Source: Burkholderiales bacterium (lineage in GTDB: Bacteria > Pseudomonadota > Gammaproteobacteria > Burkholderiales > Casimicrobiaceae). From it: a stretch of DNA of 64,000 bases. The notes under the pieces were generated by a model that made no database searches, had not been told where the DNA came from, and was given only the letters and a program-made list of their open reading frames with translations. Every line of letters starts with the position of its first letter. The stretch's first letter is position 1. Position numbers and translations under genes: made by a program. The stretch is taken from NCBI GenBank assembly GCA_016790165.1, contig JAEUPL010000001.1, positions 124,001-188,000 of the forward strand, in the 5' to 3' direction. Positions 1 through 7,753 of this stretch are shown piece after piece.

Positions 1-2
1 CC

Positions 3-1706
3 GTGCGCTGGGTGGGTGCCAAGGAACTGCAGCGGCTGATGGCGCCTTTCGCAAAGAACCCGGAAGCATCAATTCGGGTCGACGAGATTCGCAACCTGCT
101 GTTCCTGTTTGGCACCGAAACCGAAATCAAGCACCTGCTTGAGATTGCAGAGATGTTCGACGTTGACCTGTTGTCGGGGATGTCGTTTGTCATCTACCCG
201 TTGCAGAGCGCCGAGGTCAAGACGGTCGTCGCAGACTGGGAGAGGATTTTCCCGGCGGCCGGCAATCCATTGGCGGGCCTGGTTCGACTGGTGCCGATTG
301 AGCGCATGAATGCACTGCTCGTGATCTCGCCCAACCCTGACGTCATCAAGGAAGCCCAGCGAATGCTGGAGCGGCTTGATCAGGGCAACGACGCCGGCGG
401 CGGGGCACGACTCTATGTCTACAACGTACAGTACACACAGGCTGAAAAGCTGCAGGTGACTCTGCAACAGGCCATCACCGGACGTGTCAATCCCGTGCCC
501 GCAGCGACTGTCGCTCCCGGACAGGTGCAATCGACATTGACGGCGCCGGTGTCGCCAATCGCTGGTCAGGGGTTGGTGGCGCCAGGCAACACCTTTGCAA
601 ACCCGACGACACCGGTTCAGACGCTTCAGGCGAATCCCACGATTCAGCGGCCGCAGGTTGCCGGGGCCGCAAATAGTCAGGCCAGCGCCCTCGCCCGCAA
701 CGCAACCGTGATTGCCGACAAGGATCGCAACGCGCTCTTGATCGTGGCGACGCCATCTGAGTATGCCGCCATTGAAGCGGCGATCAAGAAGCTGGATACG
801 CCGCCGAAGCAGATCGCCATTGAGGTGCAGCTCGCGCAGGTGCAACTTACCGGCGACCTCAGTTTGGGGTTGCAAGGCACGTTCAGCGGCAAACCAAACT
901 CGCCCATTAACCGGCTGACCTCCGCTGACGGGTCAGGGGCGCTGAGCGGAGGGGGCTTTTCCTATACGTGGCAAAACTCTGCCGCGAAGGCGCTGCTGAG
1001 TACGTTGCAGTCGAAGTCCCAATCGCGACTTCTCGCCGCGCCGACGCTGATCACGCTGGATAATCAGAAGGTCAGCTTCACCAACGGAACGCAAGTTTCC
1101 GTGCGTACGCAGTCCACCACCGCATCGGGAGTTACGTCCGGTACGGACTCCTACCAGTACATCAATACGGGGTTGACCATTAATTTGACACCACGCGTCA
1201 GCGGCGACAACGTGTTTCTCGAAATTCAGCAGCAGAACAGCACAGCGATTCCCAAGAAGAGTGATTCCACGAATCCCAATCCTGACATCGTGCAGAGCTC
1301 GCAGCAGACCACAGTGATGGTGCCAAACGGTGACACGATGCTGCTTGGGGGGTTGTTTACGGACTCGGGATCGTTTGATTCCGCGGGATTGCCGCTGGTG
1401 TCGACAATTCCGGTGCTCGGCGGCTTGTTCGGCAGCCAGGGGTGGAACTCGACTCGTTCCGAGCTGGTTATGCTCGTCACCCCACGAATTCTTTCGTCGG
1501 TCGAAGATACGCGCGGAGTCGTTGATGAGTTGCGCGGAAAACTCAAGAATATTGAAGCGATGATTGCACCGGTCAGCACCGCCACTCTGCCCGCCTCTGG
1601 TACGTTGCGCAAAGAGCGTGCGAAAGCGGAGGCGGAGTCCAACTCGAATGCGCTCGGTGAATTCGCCAAATCTCTGCGCGTACTAGGTGTCGGCGCAACG
1701 CAATGA
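3..1706 (+). CDS. gspD: Type II secretion system secretin GspD (5' truncated by window)
   Basis: Outer-membrane secretin that forms the multimeric exit channel of the type II secretion system. The visible 567 residues contain repeated N-domain modules (for example the DRNALLIVATPSEYAAIEAAI stretch and an earlier copy around MNALLVISPNPDVIKEAQRM) separated by a Gln/Pro/Thr-rich linker at about residues 160-230. The C-terminal secretin domain follows, with the family motifs VPNGDTMLLGGL, STIPVLGGLFG and ELVMLVTPRI. The reading frame is open to the left edge and the first codon here is GTG, so the signal peptide and N0 domain lie outside the window. Its stop overlaps the next start (ATGA), which suggests translational coupling to the lipoprotein gene. 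Type IV pilus or other secretins are alternatives, but the domain pattern fits GspD. Confidence 0.9.
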   Translation: MRWVGAKELQRLMAPFAKNPEASIRVDEIRNLLFLFGTETEIKHLLEIAEMFDVDLLSGMSFVIYPLQSAEVKTVVADWERIFPAAGNPLAGLVRLVPIERMNALLVISPNPDVIKEAQRMLERLDQGNDAGGGARLYVYNVQYTQAEKLQVTLQQAITGRVNPVPAATVAPGQVQSTLTAPVSPIAGQGLVAPGNTFANPTTPVQTLQANPTIQRPQVAGAANSQASALARNATVIADKDRNALLIVATPSEYAAIEAAIKKLDTPPKQIAIEVQLAQVQLTGDLSLGLQGTFSGKPNSPINRLTSADGSGALSGGGFSYTWQNSAAKALLSTLQSKSQSRLLAAPTLITLDNQKVSFTNGTQVSVRTQSTTASGVTSGTDSYQYINTGLTINLTPRVSGDNVFLEIQQQNSTAIPKKSDSTNPNPDIVQSSQQTTVMVPNGDTMLLGGLFTDSGSFDSAGLPLVSTIPVLGGLFGSQGWNSTRSELVMLVTPRILSSVEDTRGVVDELRGKLKNIEAMIAPVSTATLPASGTLRKERAKAEAESNSNALGEFAKSLRVLGVGATQ

Positions 1707-2182
1707 TTCAGCTTCTGTCCAAGGTTCTACAACATCTCTCCGAGTCAACAATGTTGCGAAATAACAACAGAACACCCGCGGCGGCCCTGCTGCTCGCCGT
1801 CATCGGCGTTGCACTTCTCGCTGCGTGCCAAACCGCGCCCAAGATGAGTGACGACAAGGCTTTCTGGGAGGCCAAGGTGGAGCAGCGCGCCCGTGACCGC
1901 TGGCAGGCGCTCATTGATCGTCGCTACGCGGATGCCTATAAATACTTTTCCGAGCCATCCCGGCAGGGCTTGAGCCTTGAGCAGTTCGAGCGGCAGATGA
2001 AAGCCATCGAACCGAAGACAGTTTCTGTGCGGACAGTCAAATGCGCGGCCGAGCAGTGCGCCGCCACGCTGGATGTCACAATGGAGTATTCTGTGCCCCG
2101 CATTGGTAAGCGGCAAATGCCGCTTCCCGTCGATGAAGTGTGGGTTGCGAACAACAACGAGGTGTTTTTGGTTCGTCGGTGA
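1703..2182 (+). CDS. Small lipoprotein downstream of gspD
   Basis: Predicted lipoprotein of 159 residues: a hydrophobic segment ends in the lipobox LLAAC, with the lipidated Cys at residue 42. The mature part is charged (KAFWEAKVEQRARDRWQALIDRRYADAYKYF) and resembles short NTF2-like or lipoprotein domains that begin with a helical 'A-W-x-A-L-I-x-x-x-Y-x-x-A-Y' pattern. Two cysteines (VKCAAEQCAA) could form a disulfide. The ATG at 1703 overlaps the gspD stop by 4 bp; a second in-frame ATG at 1751 gives a more ordinary-length signal peptide and is equally possible. The position suggests a role linked to the secretion system, such as a pilotin-like or accessory factor, but no sequence feature proves it. 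Confidence 0.75.
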   Translation: MIQLLSKVLQHLSESTMLRNNNRTPAAALLLAVIGVALLAACQTAPKMSDDKAFWEAKVEQRARDRWQALIDRRYADAYKYFSEPSRQGLSLEQFERQMKAIEPKTVSVRTVKCAAEQCAATLDVTMEYSVPRIGKRQMPLPVDEVWVANNNEVFLVRR

Positions 2183-2183
2183 C

Positions 2184-2212
2184 TGGACATCGACATCTGA
2201 CTGGGGTATTAT
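2184..2212 (+). promoter_or_regulatory. Sigma-70-like promoter for the surface-protein gene
   Basis: TGGACA (2184-2189) and TATTAT (2207-2212) are separated by exactly 17 bp, each matching 5 of 6 consensus positions. Transcription would start near 2219, leaving a leader of about 74 nt that ends with an AGAGGAG ribosome-binding site (2274-2280) before the ATG at 2293. This suits the codon usage of the downstream gene, which looks highly expressed. Confidence 0.55.
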
Positions 2213-2292
2213 TTTCCCAGCAAAAGAATATGTATTGCTGTTGGTTCTAAAGTGATCACTCAAAAACTCAGACAGAGGAGTCAAATCTAACT

Positions 2293-3894
2293 ATGATTAC
2301 GTTCAAGCAAAAAGCGCTGTTCTCCGCAATCGCGGGCGTCGGTGCTCTCGCTGCGGCAGGCGCTGCGAACGCTGTCTACGTCAACCACGACGGTCTCGGA
2401 CAAGCGCTCATCTACCCGTACTACACCGCCCGTGACGGCAACGCTACGCTGCTGTCGGTCGTTAACACGACCAACAACGCGAAGATCGTCAAGGTCCGCT
2501 TCCTCGAAGGTAAGAACTCGAAAGAAGTTCTTGACTTCAACCTGTTCCTGTCGCCGTTCGACGTGTGGACTGGTGCCGTTCTTCCGGCGACCTCGGCTGC
2601 TGCTGCGCTGCTGCCTGGCTACTCGAACCCGGGCGTTGACGCTCTGGGCGGCGGCATGCTCGTGACGGCTGACCGTTCGTGTACCAACCCGAAGATCCCG
2701 GCTGCTGGCGCCGCCTTCCGTAACTTCGCCTACTCGGGCGATACGACGGTTGCTGCTAACCAGTCGATGGATCGCTCGATGGAAGGCTATCTCGAAATGA
2801 TCGAAATGGCTGAAATCATTTCGACCAGCACGCTGTGGTCCGACGTCAAGCACACCAAGGCCAACAACTGGACGCCGGCTTGCTCGCTCGTATCTAACGC
2901 CTCTGTGAATGCAAACGCCGCAGCGCTGACCGCGCCGACCGGCGGCCTGTTCGGCGCTGGCACCCTGCTCAACGCAGGCGGCGGCACCAACACGGGTTAC
3001 GACGCGATGGCGCTGAACGACTTCTGGGCTACGGGCACTGGCTCGCAGTTCACGCAGTCTGGCGACGTCAGCCCGAACTTGGGTAGCGCTACCGGCAAGA
3101 CCTCGGTTGTCCAAAATGGCCAGCTGATCTATTTGACCCCGTGGACCGCAGGTCGTGACGCTGTTTCGGCAACGATCATGCACGCCAAAGTCATGAACGA
3201 GTACGCACACACCGGCGACGGCGTGGTGGGTACTGACTGGGTCATGACGATGCCGACCAAGCGTTTCTACGTGAACAGCACGGTTGCTCTGCCACCGTTC
3301 CAATCTCCGTGGAATGGCAAGACCTCGAAGGATGACTTCGGTGTCATGGACACGGACCGCGAAGAGTTCAGCGCAACATCTGTCTCGACCGACGACTTCT
3401 CGCCGGGCCCGACGGGTTCTGCTGCTGACTGTACTGGCACGTCGCAAAACAGCAGCAGCATTCCGCTGCAGACTGTTGTTGCTTCGCTGTGCTACGAAGC
3501 CAACATTCTTGGCTTCGGCAAGATCCAGTCGAGCGCTAAGTCCAACGTTCTGGGTTCGACCAACTTCTTCAACCTGGTGACGGCCGTTCAGAACTCTGGC
3601 AATGCCGTGAACGCACCGGGCAACGAAGGTGGTTGGGCTGCTGTGACCTTCCCGGTCACGACGTCTGGCGCACACCAGCTGGTTGCAAACAGCGCGACCT
3701 CGGCAACGGGCGCAACCGCTGTAGTCAACTTGGCTGCTCCGACGGCTGCTGCGGCTCAGTACAGCGTGGTAACTTACGGTGGTCTGCCGGTGATCGGCTT
3801 CGCAATCGTTCAAGCCAAGAAGACGGGTTCGGATCGTTACGCTTCGTCGTACGGCCACAAGTACTCTGTCTCGGTCACGGTTGCTGCCAACTAA
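2293..3894 (+). CDS. Exported surface protein of unknown function
   Basis: Protein of 533 residues with a clear Sec signal peptide (MITFKQKALFSAIAGVGALAAAGAANA, cleavage near residue 27). The mature N-terminus VYVNHDGLGQALIYPYYTARDGNATLLSVVNTT resembles a conserved family of uncharacterised exported proteins that I recall from betaproteobacteria and other proteobacteria; I know of no assigned function. Codon choice differs from its neighbours: GCT is favoured for Ala, AAC is nearly exclusive for Asn, and CGT and GGT are common, a pattern typical of very highly expressed genes. A near-consensus promoter lies upstream and a strong terminator immediately downstream, so it is probably a monocistronic, abundant envelope protein. 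Being next to gspD it could be a type II substrate or an S-layer-like component; both are inference. Confidence 0.75.
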   Translation: MITFKQKALFSAIAGVGALAAAGAANAVYVNHDGLGQALIYPYYTARDGNATLLSVVNTTNNAKIVKVRFLEGKNSKEVLDFNLFLSPFDVWTGAVLPATSAAAALLPGYSNPGVDALGGGMLVTADRSCTNPKIPAAGAAFRNFAYSGDTTVAANQSMDRSMEGYLEMIEMAEIISTSTLWSDVKHTKANNWTPACSLVSNASVNANAAALTAPTGGLFGAGTLLNAGGGTNTGYDAMALNDFWATGTGSQFTQSGDVSPNLGSATGKTSVVQNGQLIYLTPWTAGRDAVSATIMHAKVMNEYAHTGDGVVGTDWVMTMPTKRFYVNSTVALPPFQSPWNGKTSKDDFGVMDTDREEFSATSVSTDDFSPGPTGSAADCTGTSQNSSSIPLQTVVASLCYEANILGFGKIQSSAKSNVLGSTNFFNLVTAVQNSGNAVNAPGNEGGWAAVTFPVTTSGAHQLVANSATSATGATAVVNLAAPTAAAAQYSVVTYGGLPVIGFAIVQAKKTGSDRYASSYGHKYSVSVTVAAN

Positions 3895-3927
3895 GATCGC
3901 TGATGAGCGTAAGCTCACAGACAAAAA

Positions 3928-3951
3928 AGCGGGCTTCGGCCCGCTTTTTTT
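3928..3951. terminator. Rho-independent terminator (bidirectional form)
   Basis: A perfect 7-bp stem AGCGGGC / GCCCGCT closes a TTCG tetraloop (3935-3938) and is followed by a seven-T tract. A run of A precedes the stem, so it could also work on the other strand. It ends the surface-protein transcript 30 bp after its stop codon. Confidence 0.9.
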
Positions 3952-4022
3952 ATCGACTCTAGTAAAATACATTGACAATAAAACCGGGGCCTAAATTGAC
4001 GCATCAAGTCAGGAGATCAGAC

Positions 4023-5219
4023 GTGCGAATGCATGAAATTTGGAAACTGGTTGCAACCGCGCTCGGTCTTGCCGCCGCTCTCGCTGCGAACCCAGCCGCA
4101 GCACAATCGGCGTCGGCGAGCATCCCGGCCAACTGCACGCAAAACGGTACTACGGTAACCTGTACCACCACGACTACCTTTACGATCCCGACGACGGTCA
4201 ACCTCGTATCGCAGACGTCGGGATCGGGATTTTCATACACGACAGGTACGTCGAATATCGTCTGCTCCGGCCTGAGCGCATCGCCATCGTCGGTCAGTGC
4301 AGTCAGTTCCAATGTCCTCCTGACGGCGAACTGCACTGGCTCGTACGCCTACTTCTGGAACCAGTCAACGGTGCCTACAAGCAGCGCCACGACAAACGTC
4401 ACAACACCTTCGAGTACGGCATCGTACCCGGTGTCCTATCGCGTTGATGTGTGCCCTGCCGGATCGACCACGACGTCCGCCAGCTGCGTGACCTACACTA
4501 CTCAGGTTTCGTATTCCGCCTCGGTAGCCGCGCCGAGTGGGTGCAGCATCACGCCGGCTTCACCTACGCTGGCCGCTGGAATCTCTCAACAATTCGCTGT
4601 CAGCTGCACGGGCGGCGGCCCCATCGCGACGTACAGTTGGACCAAAAATTCGACCCCGTTCGGTTCGGCGAGTACCATCACCGACACCCCGTTCCCCGTG
4701 GGTGGAAACACGGCAAACGTGGTCTACGCGGTTACCGTTGGTAATACGGGCGGCAGTGTGACGGTTTCGACGACCGCCACCCTGCAGTCCACCGTGACCA
4801 ACTACTGCACCCGCGCCTATCCCGATGTTATCGTTCCCGACTCATCAGTCGCCGGCTACTATGACATCCCGATGATTGGTGCTGACACGTACACGATCAA
4901 GCTGACCATCAGCGATTCACAAAACACTACCGGTGCTGCCGTGTTGCCGTCGTTCGGCATCATCGAGTCACCCAGCGCGAATATCGCATTCAAACACGCG
5001 ACTATCTCGAAGAACCCATGCGACTTCACGGGTACCGCCCAAACAATCATGTACTGGGAACAAACCGGCGGACGTCTGGTCACTCTTAACGATCCAAACC
5101 GTGTCGGAAGTGGTTTTGCAAGGCTCACTACTGGTGTTTGGTACGTGAACATCAAAAACCTCGACTGTCAGGGTTTGTGCTACACGCGCTTCTACATTCC
5201 GACTCCTGGTCTGCGATAA
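4023..5219 (+). CDS. Exported Ser/Thr-rich protein with Ig-like modules
   Basis: About 398 residues, starting at GTG 4023, which lies 7 bp after AGGAG (4011-4015); ATG 4029 is the alternative. The signal peptide ends in ANPAAAQ. The mature part is very rich in Ser, Thr and Val with paired cysteines. At least two stretches read like Ig-like/PKD-type beta-sandwich units (for example CSGLSASPSSVSAVSSNVLLTANC and CSITPASPTLAAGISQQFAVSC, each bracketed by Cys), suggesting disulfide-stapled beta domains. The last 130 residues form a different domain (YCTRAYPDVIVPDSSVAGYYDIPM onward) that looks like a carbohydrate-binding or pre-peptidase-like beta fold. A function is not recognisable. It has its own terminator and is probably a secreted adhesin-like protein. 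Confidence 0.7.
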   Translation: MRMHEIWKLVATALGLAAALAANPAAAQSASASIPANCTQNGTTVTCTTTTTFTIPTTVNLVSQTSGSGFSYTTGTSNIVCSGLSASPSSVSAVSSNVLLTANCTGSYAYFWNQSTVPTSSATTNVTTPSSTASYPVSYRVDVCPAGSTTTSASCVTYTTQVSYSASVAAPSGCSITPASPTLAAGISQQFAVSCTGGGPIATYSWTKNSTPFGSASTITDTPFPVGGNTANVVYAVTVGNTGGSVTVSTTATLQSTVTNYCTRAYPDVIVPDSSVAGYYDIPMIGADTYTIKLTISDSQNTTGAAVLPSFGIIESPSANIAFKHATISKNPCDFTGTAQTIMYWEQTGGRLVTLNDPNRVGSGFARLTTGVWYVNIKNLDCQGLCYTRFYIPTPGLR

Positions 5220-5240
5220 CGTAGCCCATACCTACATCAC

Positions 5241-5268
5241 CGGGGCCATCTTGGCCCCGCTTTTTTTT
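5241..5268 (+). terminator. Rho-independent terminator
   Basis: The 8-bp perfect stem CGGGGCCA / TGGCCCCG with a three-base loop is followed by C and eight T residues. It lies 21 bp after the stop of the Ig-like protein gene and 15 bp before the next start, so the PPIase gene probably has either read-through or its own promoter. Confidence 0.9.
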
Positions 5269-5282
5269 CCAACCCCCGATCA

Positions 5283-6293
5283 ATGAAACTCAAACTTCAT
5301 TTCGCCATATCGCTCGTGGCTGCACTTGCCAATGTTGCCCACGCACAAGTCCTGGCGAAGCAAGGCGACTTGACCGTGACAGCCAGCGACGTTCGCGCCG
5401 CAATCATTGGCTATGACGACAAGTCGGAAACCGCGAAATTTTCAAGCCTCACTGTGGCGAAGGACTCCATCTCCGCGCTTCTGCTGACAAAACAGTTTGT
5501 CCGTGGCGGAGACGCGCTCCTGCGACTCACCGATCGCGAGAAGGTCTTTCTGAACTATGCTGCGGACCGCAATCGCCTTGACGCGGCGCTTGCGCTGCTC
5601 GACCGCCGCGAGCGTGAACGGGCGAAATCCGACCAAGCCGCCATCGAAGCGCGCGCCAAGGAGTTCTATGACGCGCGCCCCGACGGCTTCAAGGTGCCGG
5701 CCAAAGCAAAGGTTGCGCATATCCTGCTGCGGCCGGACGGCAAGCGCTCAATCTCGGAACTCGCCGCGTTGGCAGAGAAAATTAGCAAGCTCGGGCGAGA
5801 GGGAACGCCCTGGCAGTTGCTCGTCGACACCTATACGGACGACGCCAAGTCGCGCGAGAAGGCCGGTGAAGTCGGCGACTTTTACGAGAACAACAGCGAC
5901 CATCCGATGGTTGTCGGTGCGTTCCGCAGTTCCCTGGTCAACGAAATCTCGGAGCCCGTCCTGTCGCGAAGCGGTATCCACGTCGTAAAGGTGATCAAAC
6001 GCGAACCGACGCGACGTGGCACGTATGAAGAGGTGAAAGAGAAGCTGATTGACGCGGTCATCCAGGAGCGCATCACCACCGCGCGACAGGACTTCATCAG
6101 CTCTCTCGAAAAGACGGCGCCCACCACCTTTGATGAGGGCGCAATTGCACCTTTCATAGCACAGTCGAACAAGTTCAATGACGAACAAATGCGACGCGCT
6201 CTGAACGCAGCAAACGCGTCGGACTTCGCCCCGCCCGCGCCGGAGGCAAAACCCGCAGACAACAACCGAGGTGGCGCGACGCGTCCGAAGTAG
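5283..6293 (+). CDS. Periplasmic parvulin-type peptidyl-prolyl isomerase
   Basis: Protein of 336 residues with a signal peptide (cleavage after NVAHA, residue 21), an N-terminal helical SurA/PpiD-like chaperone region (about 25-135), a parvulin (PpiC) domain and a C-terminal helical tail rich in Ala/Pro. Parvulin hallmarks are KAKVAHILLR (about 141-150), AGEVGDFYEN and ISEPVLSRSGIHVVKVIKRE. It would catalyse prolyl isomerisation of exported proteins in the periplasm. Relatives called EpsD are found in exopolysaccharide loci, but the context here is exported surface proteins, so a dedicated foldase for the neighbouring secreted proteins is plausible. The stop lies 15 bp from the next start, so the two are probably co-transcribed. 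Confidence 0.85.
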   Translation: MKLKLHFAISLVAALANVAHAQVLAKQGDLTVTASDVRAAIIGYDDKSETAKFSSLTVAKDSISALLLTKQFVRGGDALLRLTDREKVFLNYAADRNRLDAALALLDRRERERAKSDQAAIEARAKEFYDARPDGFKVPAKAKVAHILLRPDGKRSISELAALAEKISKLGREGTPWQLLVDTYTDDAKSREKAGEVGDFYENNSDHPMVVGAFRSSLVNEISEPVLSRSGIHVVKVIKREPTRRGTYEEVKEKLIDAVIQERITTARQDFISSLEKTAPTTFDEGAIAPFIAQSNKFNDEQMRRALNAANASDFAPPAPEAKPADNNRGGATRPK

Positions 6294-6307
6294 CAGGTAG
6301 ATAAGCG

Positions 6308-7711
6308 ATGCAGCTCAAGACACACCGCGCCATGCTGGCGACCATGATCGGAACGTTACTGGCAGCGCTCCATACGCAACCGGCACACGCGCAAACCTGC
6401 CCCTTCGACCAGGGCGCGTCGGACGCCGTCAACGACGGCGTGGTGCTCACGCGTTACGCCCTGAATATGACTGGCGCGACCCTCGTGGCGGGCACCAAGT
6501 ACGCGGCGCTCGACCCTGCCAACGTGCGAGCCAACATCGAGTGCATGAGCTGCGGGCTCGACATGAATGGCGACGGCACCGTGGATACCACGGATGCGAC
6601 CATCATCGCGCGGCACCTCGCAGGCATCAAGGGCAGCGCGGTCGCGGACGGCCTCTCGCTGGGCACGGCCACCTCCGCCTCACGGTCGACCAGCGCCGCC
6701 GTGGTGAGTTTTCTAGCCAACGGCTGTCAGGCAGGCGGCCCCATCAGTGCGTTTGTGCAGGGCGGAAATGCGTTCGGCGCGCCTGCCGTACTTGGGACCA
6801 CGGACGGCAACACGCTCACGGTGACCACGGGCGCAAACAACGGCGTAAGGCTCTCGACACAACTGGCCGACGGCGCCTTCACGGCGATCAATGTGATCTC
6901 GGGCGCAGCCGGAAACGCTGCAACCGGCGGCGCCGTGGGCGCCACGATCGCCGGCGGTGGAACGCTGCAGAGCGGCACGCCCATCAGCAACGCTGTGAGC
7001 GGCAGTTTCGGCTCGGTCGGGGGCGGTTTGGGTAATACCGCTGGACCCCGAGCGGTGGTGGCGGGGGGCGACAGCAACACGGCGAGCGCCTATGCGAGCG
7101 CCATCCTGGGCGGCAGTGGCAACAGTGCCACCGCGACGCTGGCAACGGTGGCCGGTGGCGCGGACAATACCGCGACGGCCGCTTCGTCAACAATCATCGG
7201 TGGCCGGTCCAACCAGGCGAACGGATTTGACAGCGTAACCTTGGGCGGGAGTTTTGCCAGGACGCAGTTCACCGGCCAGGTAGCCCATGCGGCGGGTGCA
7301 TTCCTCTCTGTGCCAGGCACCGCACAGTCCAGTGCATTCGTGCTGCGCAACCGGACAACAACCGCGACAGCGACCGAACTGTTTCTTGATGGTGCGTCGC
7401 AGCGCCTGCTGTTCCCGGCAGATCGAGCGGCTGCGCTAGAGATCCAGCTAATCGCGAAGAATGAACGGACGGACTTGCTGGAGACGGCGCACTACACCTT
7501 CCGTTGCACGTACGGCCGCGTCTCTGCGCCAGACGTCGCTGACATTCGTCCGGCGGGATGCGGAAAAACCGAGGTGCAAAAGGACGCGCTCGCCTGGGAT
7601 GCCAACGTGGTACTGGGCGCAGACAAAAGCTTCCAAGTTCAGGTGACTGGCGTCGCAGGGCAGAACATCCGCTGGGTAGCGACTGTGCGCGCTACTGAAG
7701 TGGCACAGTAG
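6308..7711 (+). CDS. Exported protein with dockerin-like module and Hag-like Gly/Asn repeats
   Basis: 467 residues. The signal peptide ends at QPAHAQ (about residue 29). Residues 31-110 hold a dockerin-like duplicated calcium module: the second half, LDMNGDGTVDTTDATIIARHLAG (84-106), has an intact EF-hand-like loop, and the first half (SDAVNDGVVLTRYALNMTG, about 38-56) is its degenerate partner. Residues 235-316 contain about five repeats of 15-17 residues with the pattern GG-x-x-N-x-A-x(6)-V/I, resembling the head repeats of YadA/Hag-type adhesins. The C-terminal 130 residues form a non-repetitive domain with two Cys (FRCTYG, AGCGKT). It is probably a surface or secreted adhesin. No cohesin partner is visible in the window, so the dockerin-like unit may just be a calcium-stabilised linker. 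Confidence 0.75.
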   Translation: MQLKTHRAMLATMIGTLLAALHTQPAHAQTCPFDQGASDAVNDGVVLTRYALNMTGATLVAGTKYAALDPANVRANIECMSCGLDMNGDGTVDTTDATIIARHLAGIKGSAVADGLSLGTATSASRSTSAAVVSFLANGCQAGGPISAFVQGGNAFGAPAVLGTTDGNTLTVTTGANNGVRLSTQLADGAFTAINVISGAAGNAATGGAVGATIAGGGTLQSGTPISNAVSGSFGSVGGGLGNTAGPRAVVAGGDSNTASAYASAILGGSGNSATATLATVAGGADNTATAASSTIIGGRSNQANGFDSVTLGGSFARTQFTGQVAHAAGAFLSVPGTAQSSAFVLRNRTTTATATELFLDGASQRLLFPADRAAALEIQLIAKNERTDLLETAHYTFRCTYGRVSAPDVADIRPAGCGKTEVQKDALAWDANVVLGADKSFQVQVTGVAGQNIRWVATVRATEVAQ

Positions 7712-7753
7712 CCACCACGAACGGGCCGCATGATCGCGCATAGTCGGAGCGAA

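Noticed and set aside
3972-3977. A consensus TTGACA as the promoter of the Ig-like protein gene
   Set aside because: The -35 match is perfect, but no -10-like hexamer lies at a 16-18 bp distance, so the promoter cannot be assigned.
2287-3978. A 563-codon minus-strand open frame opposite the surface-protein gene
   Set aside because: Rich in Arg/Val with no known motif. The plus strand has a signal peptide, promoter, ribosome-binding site and terminator for the real gene.
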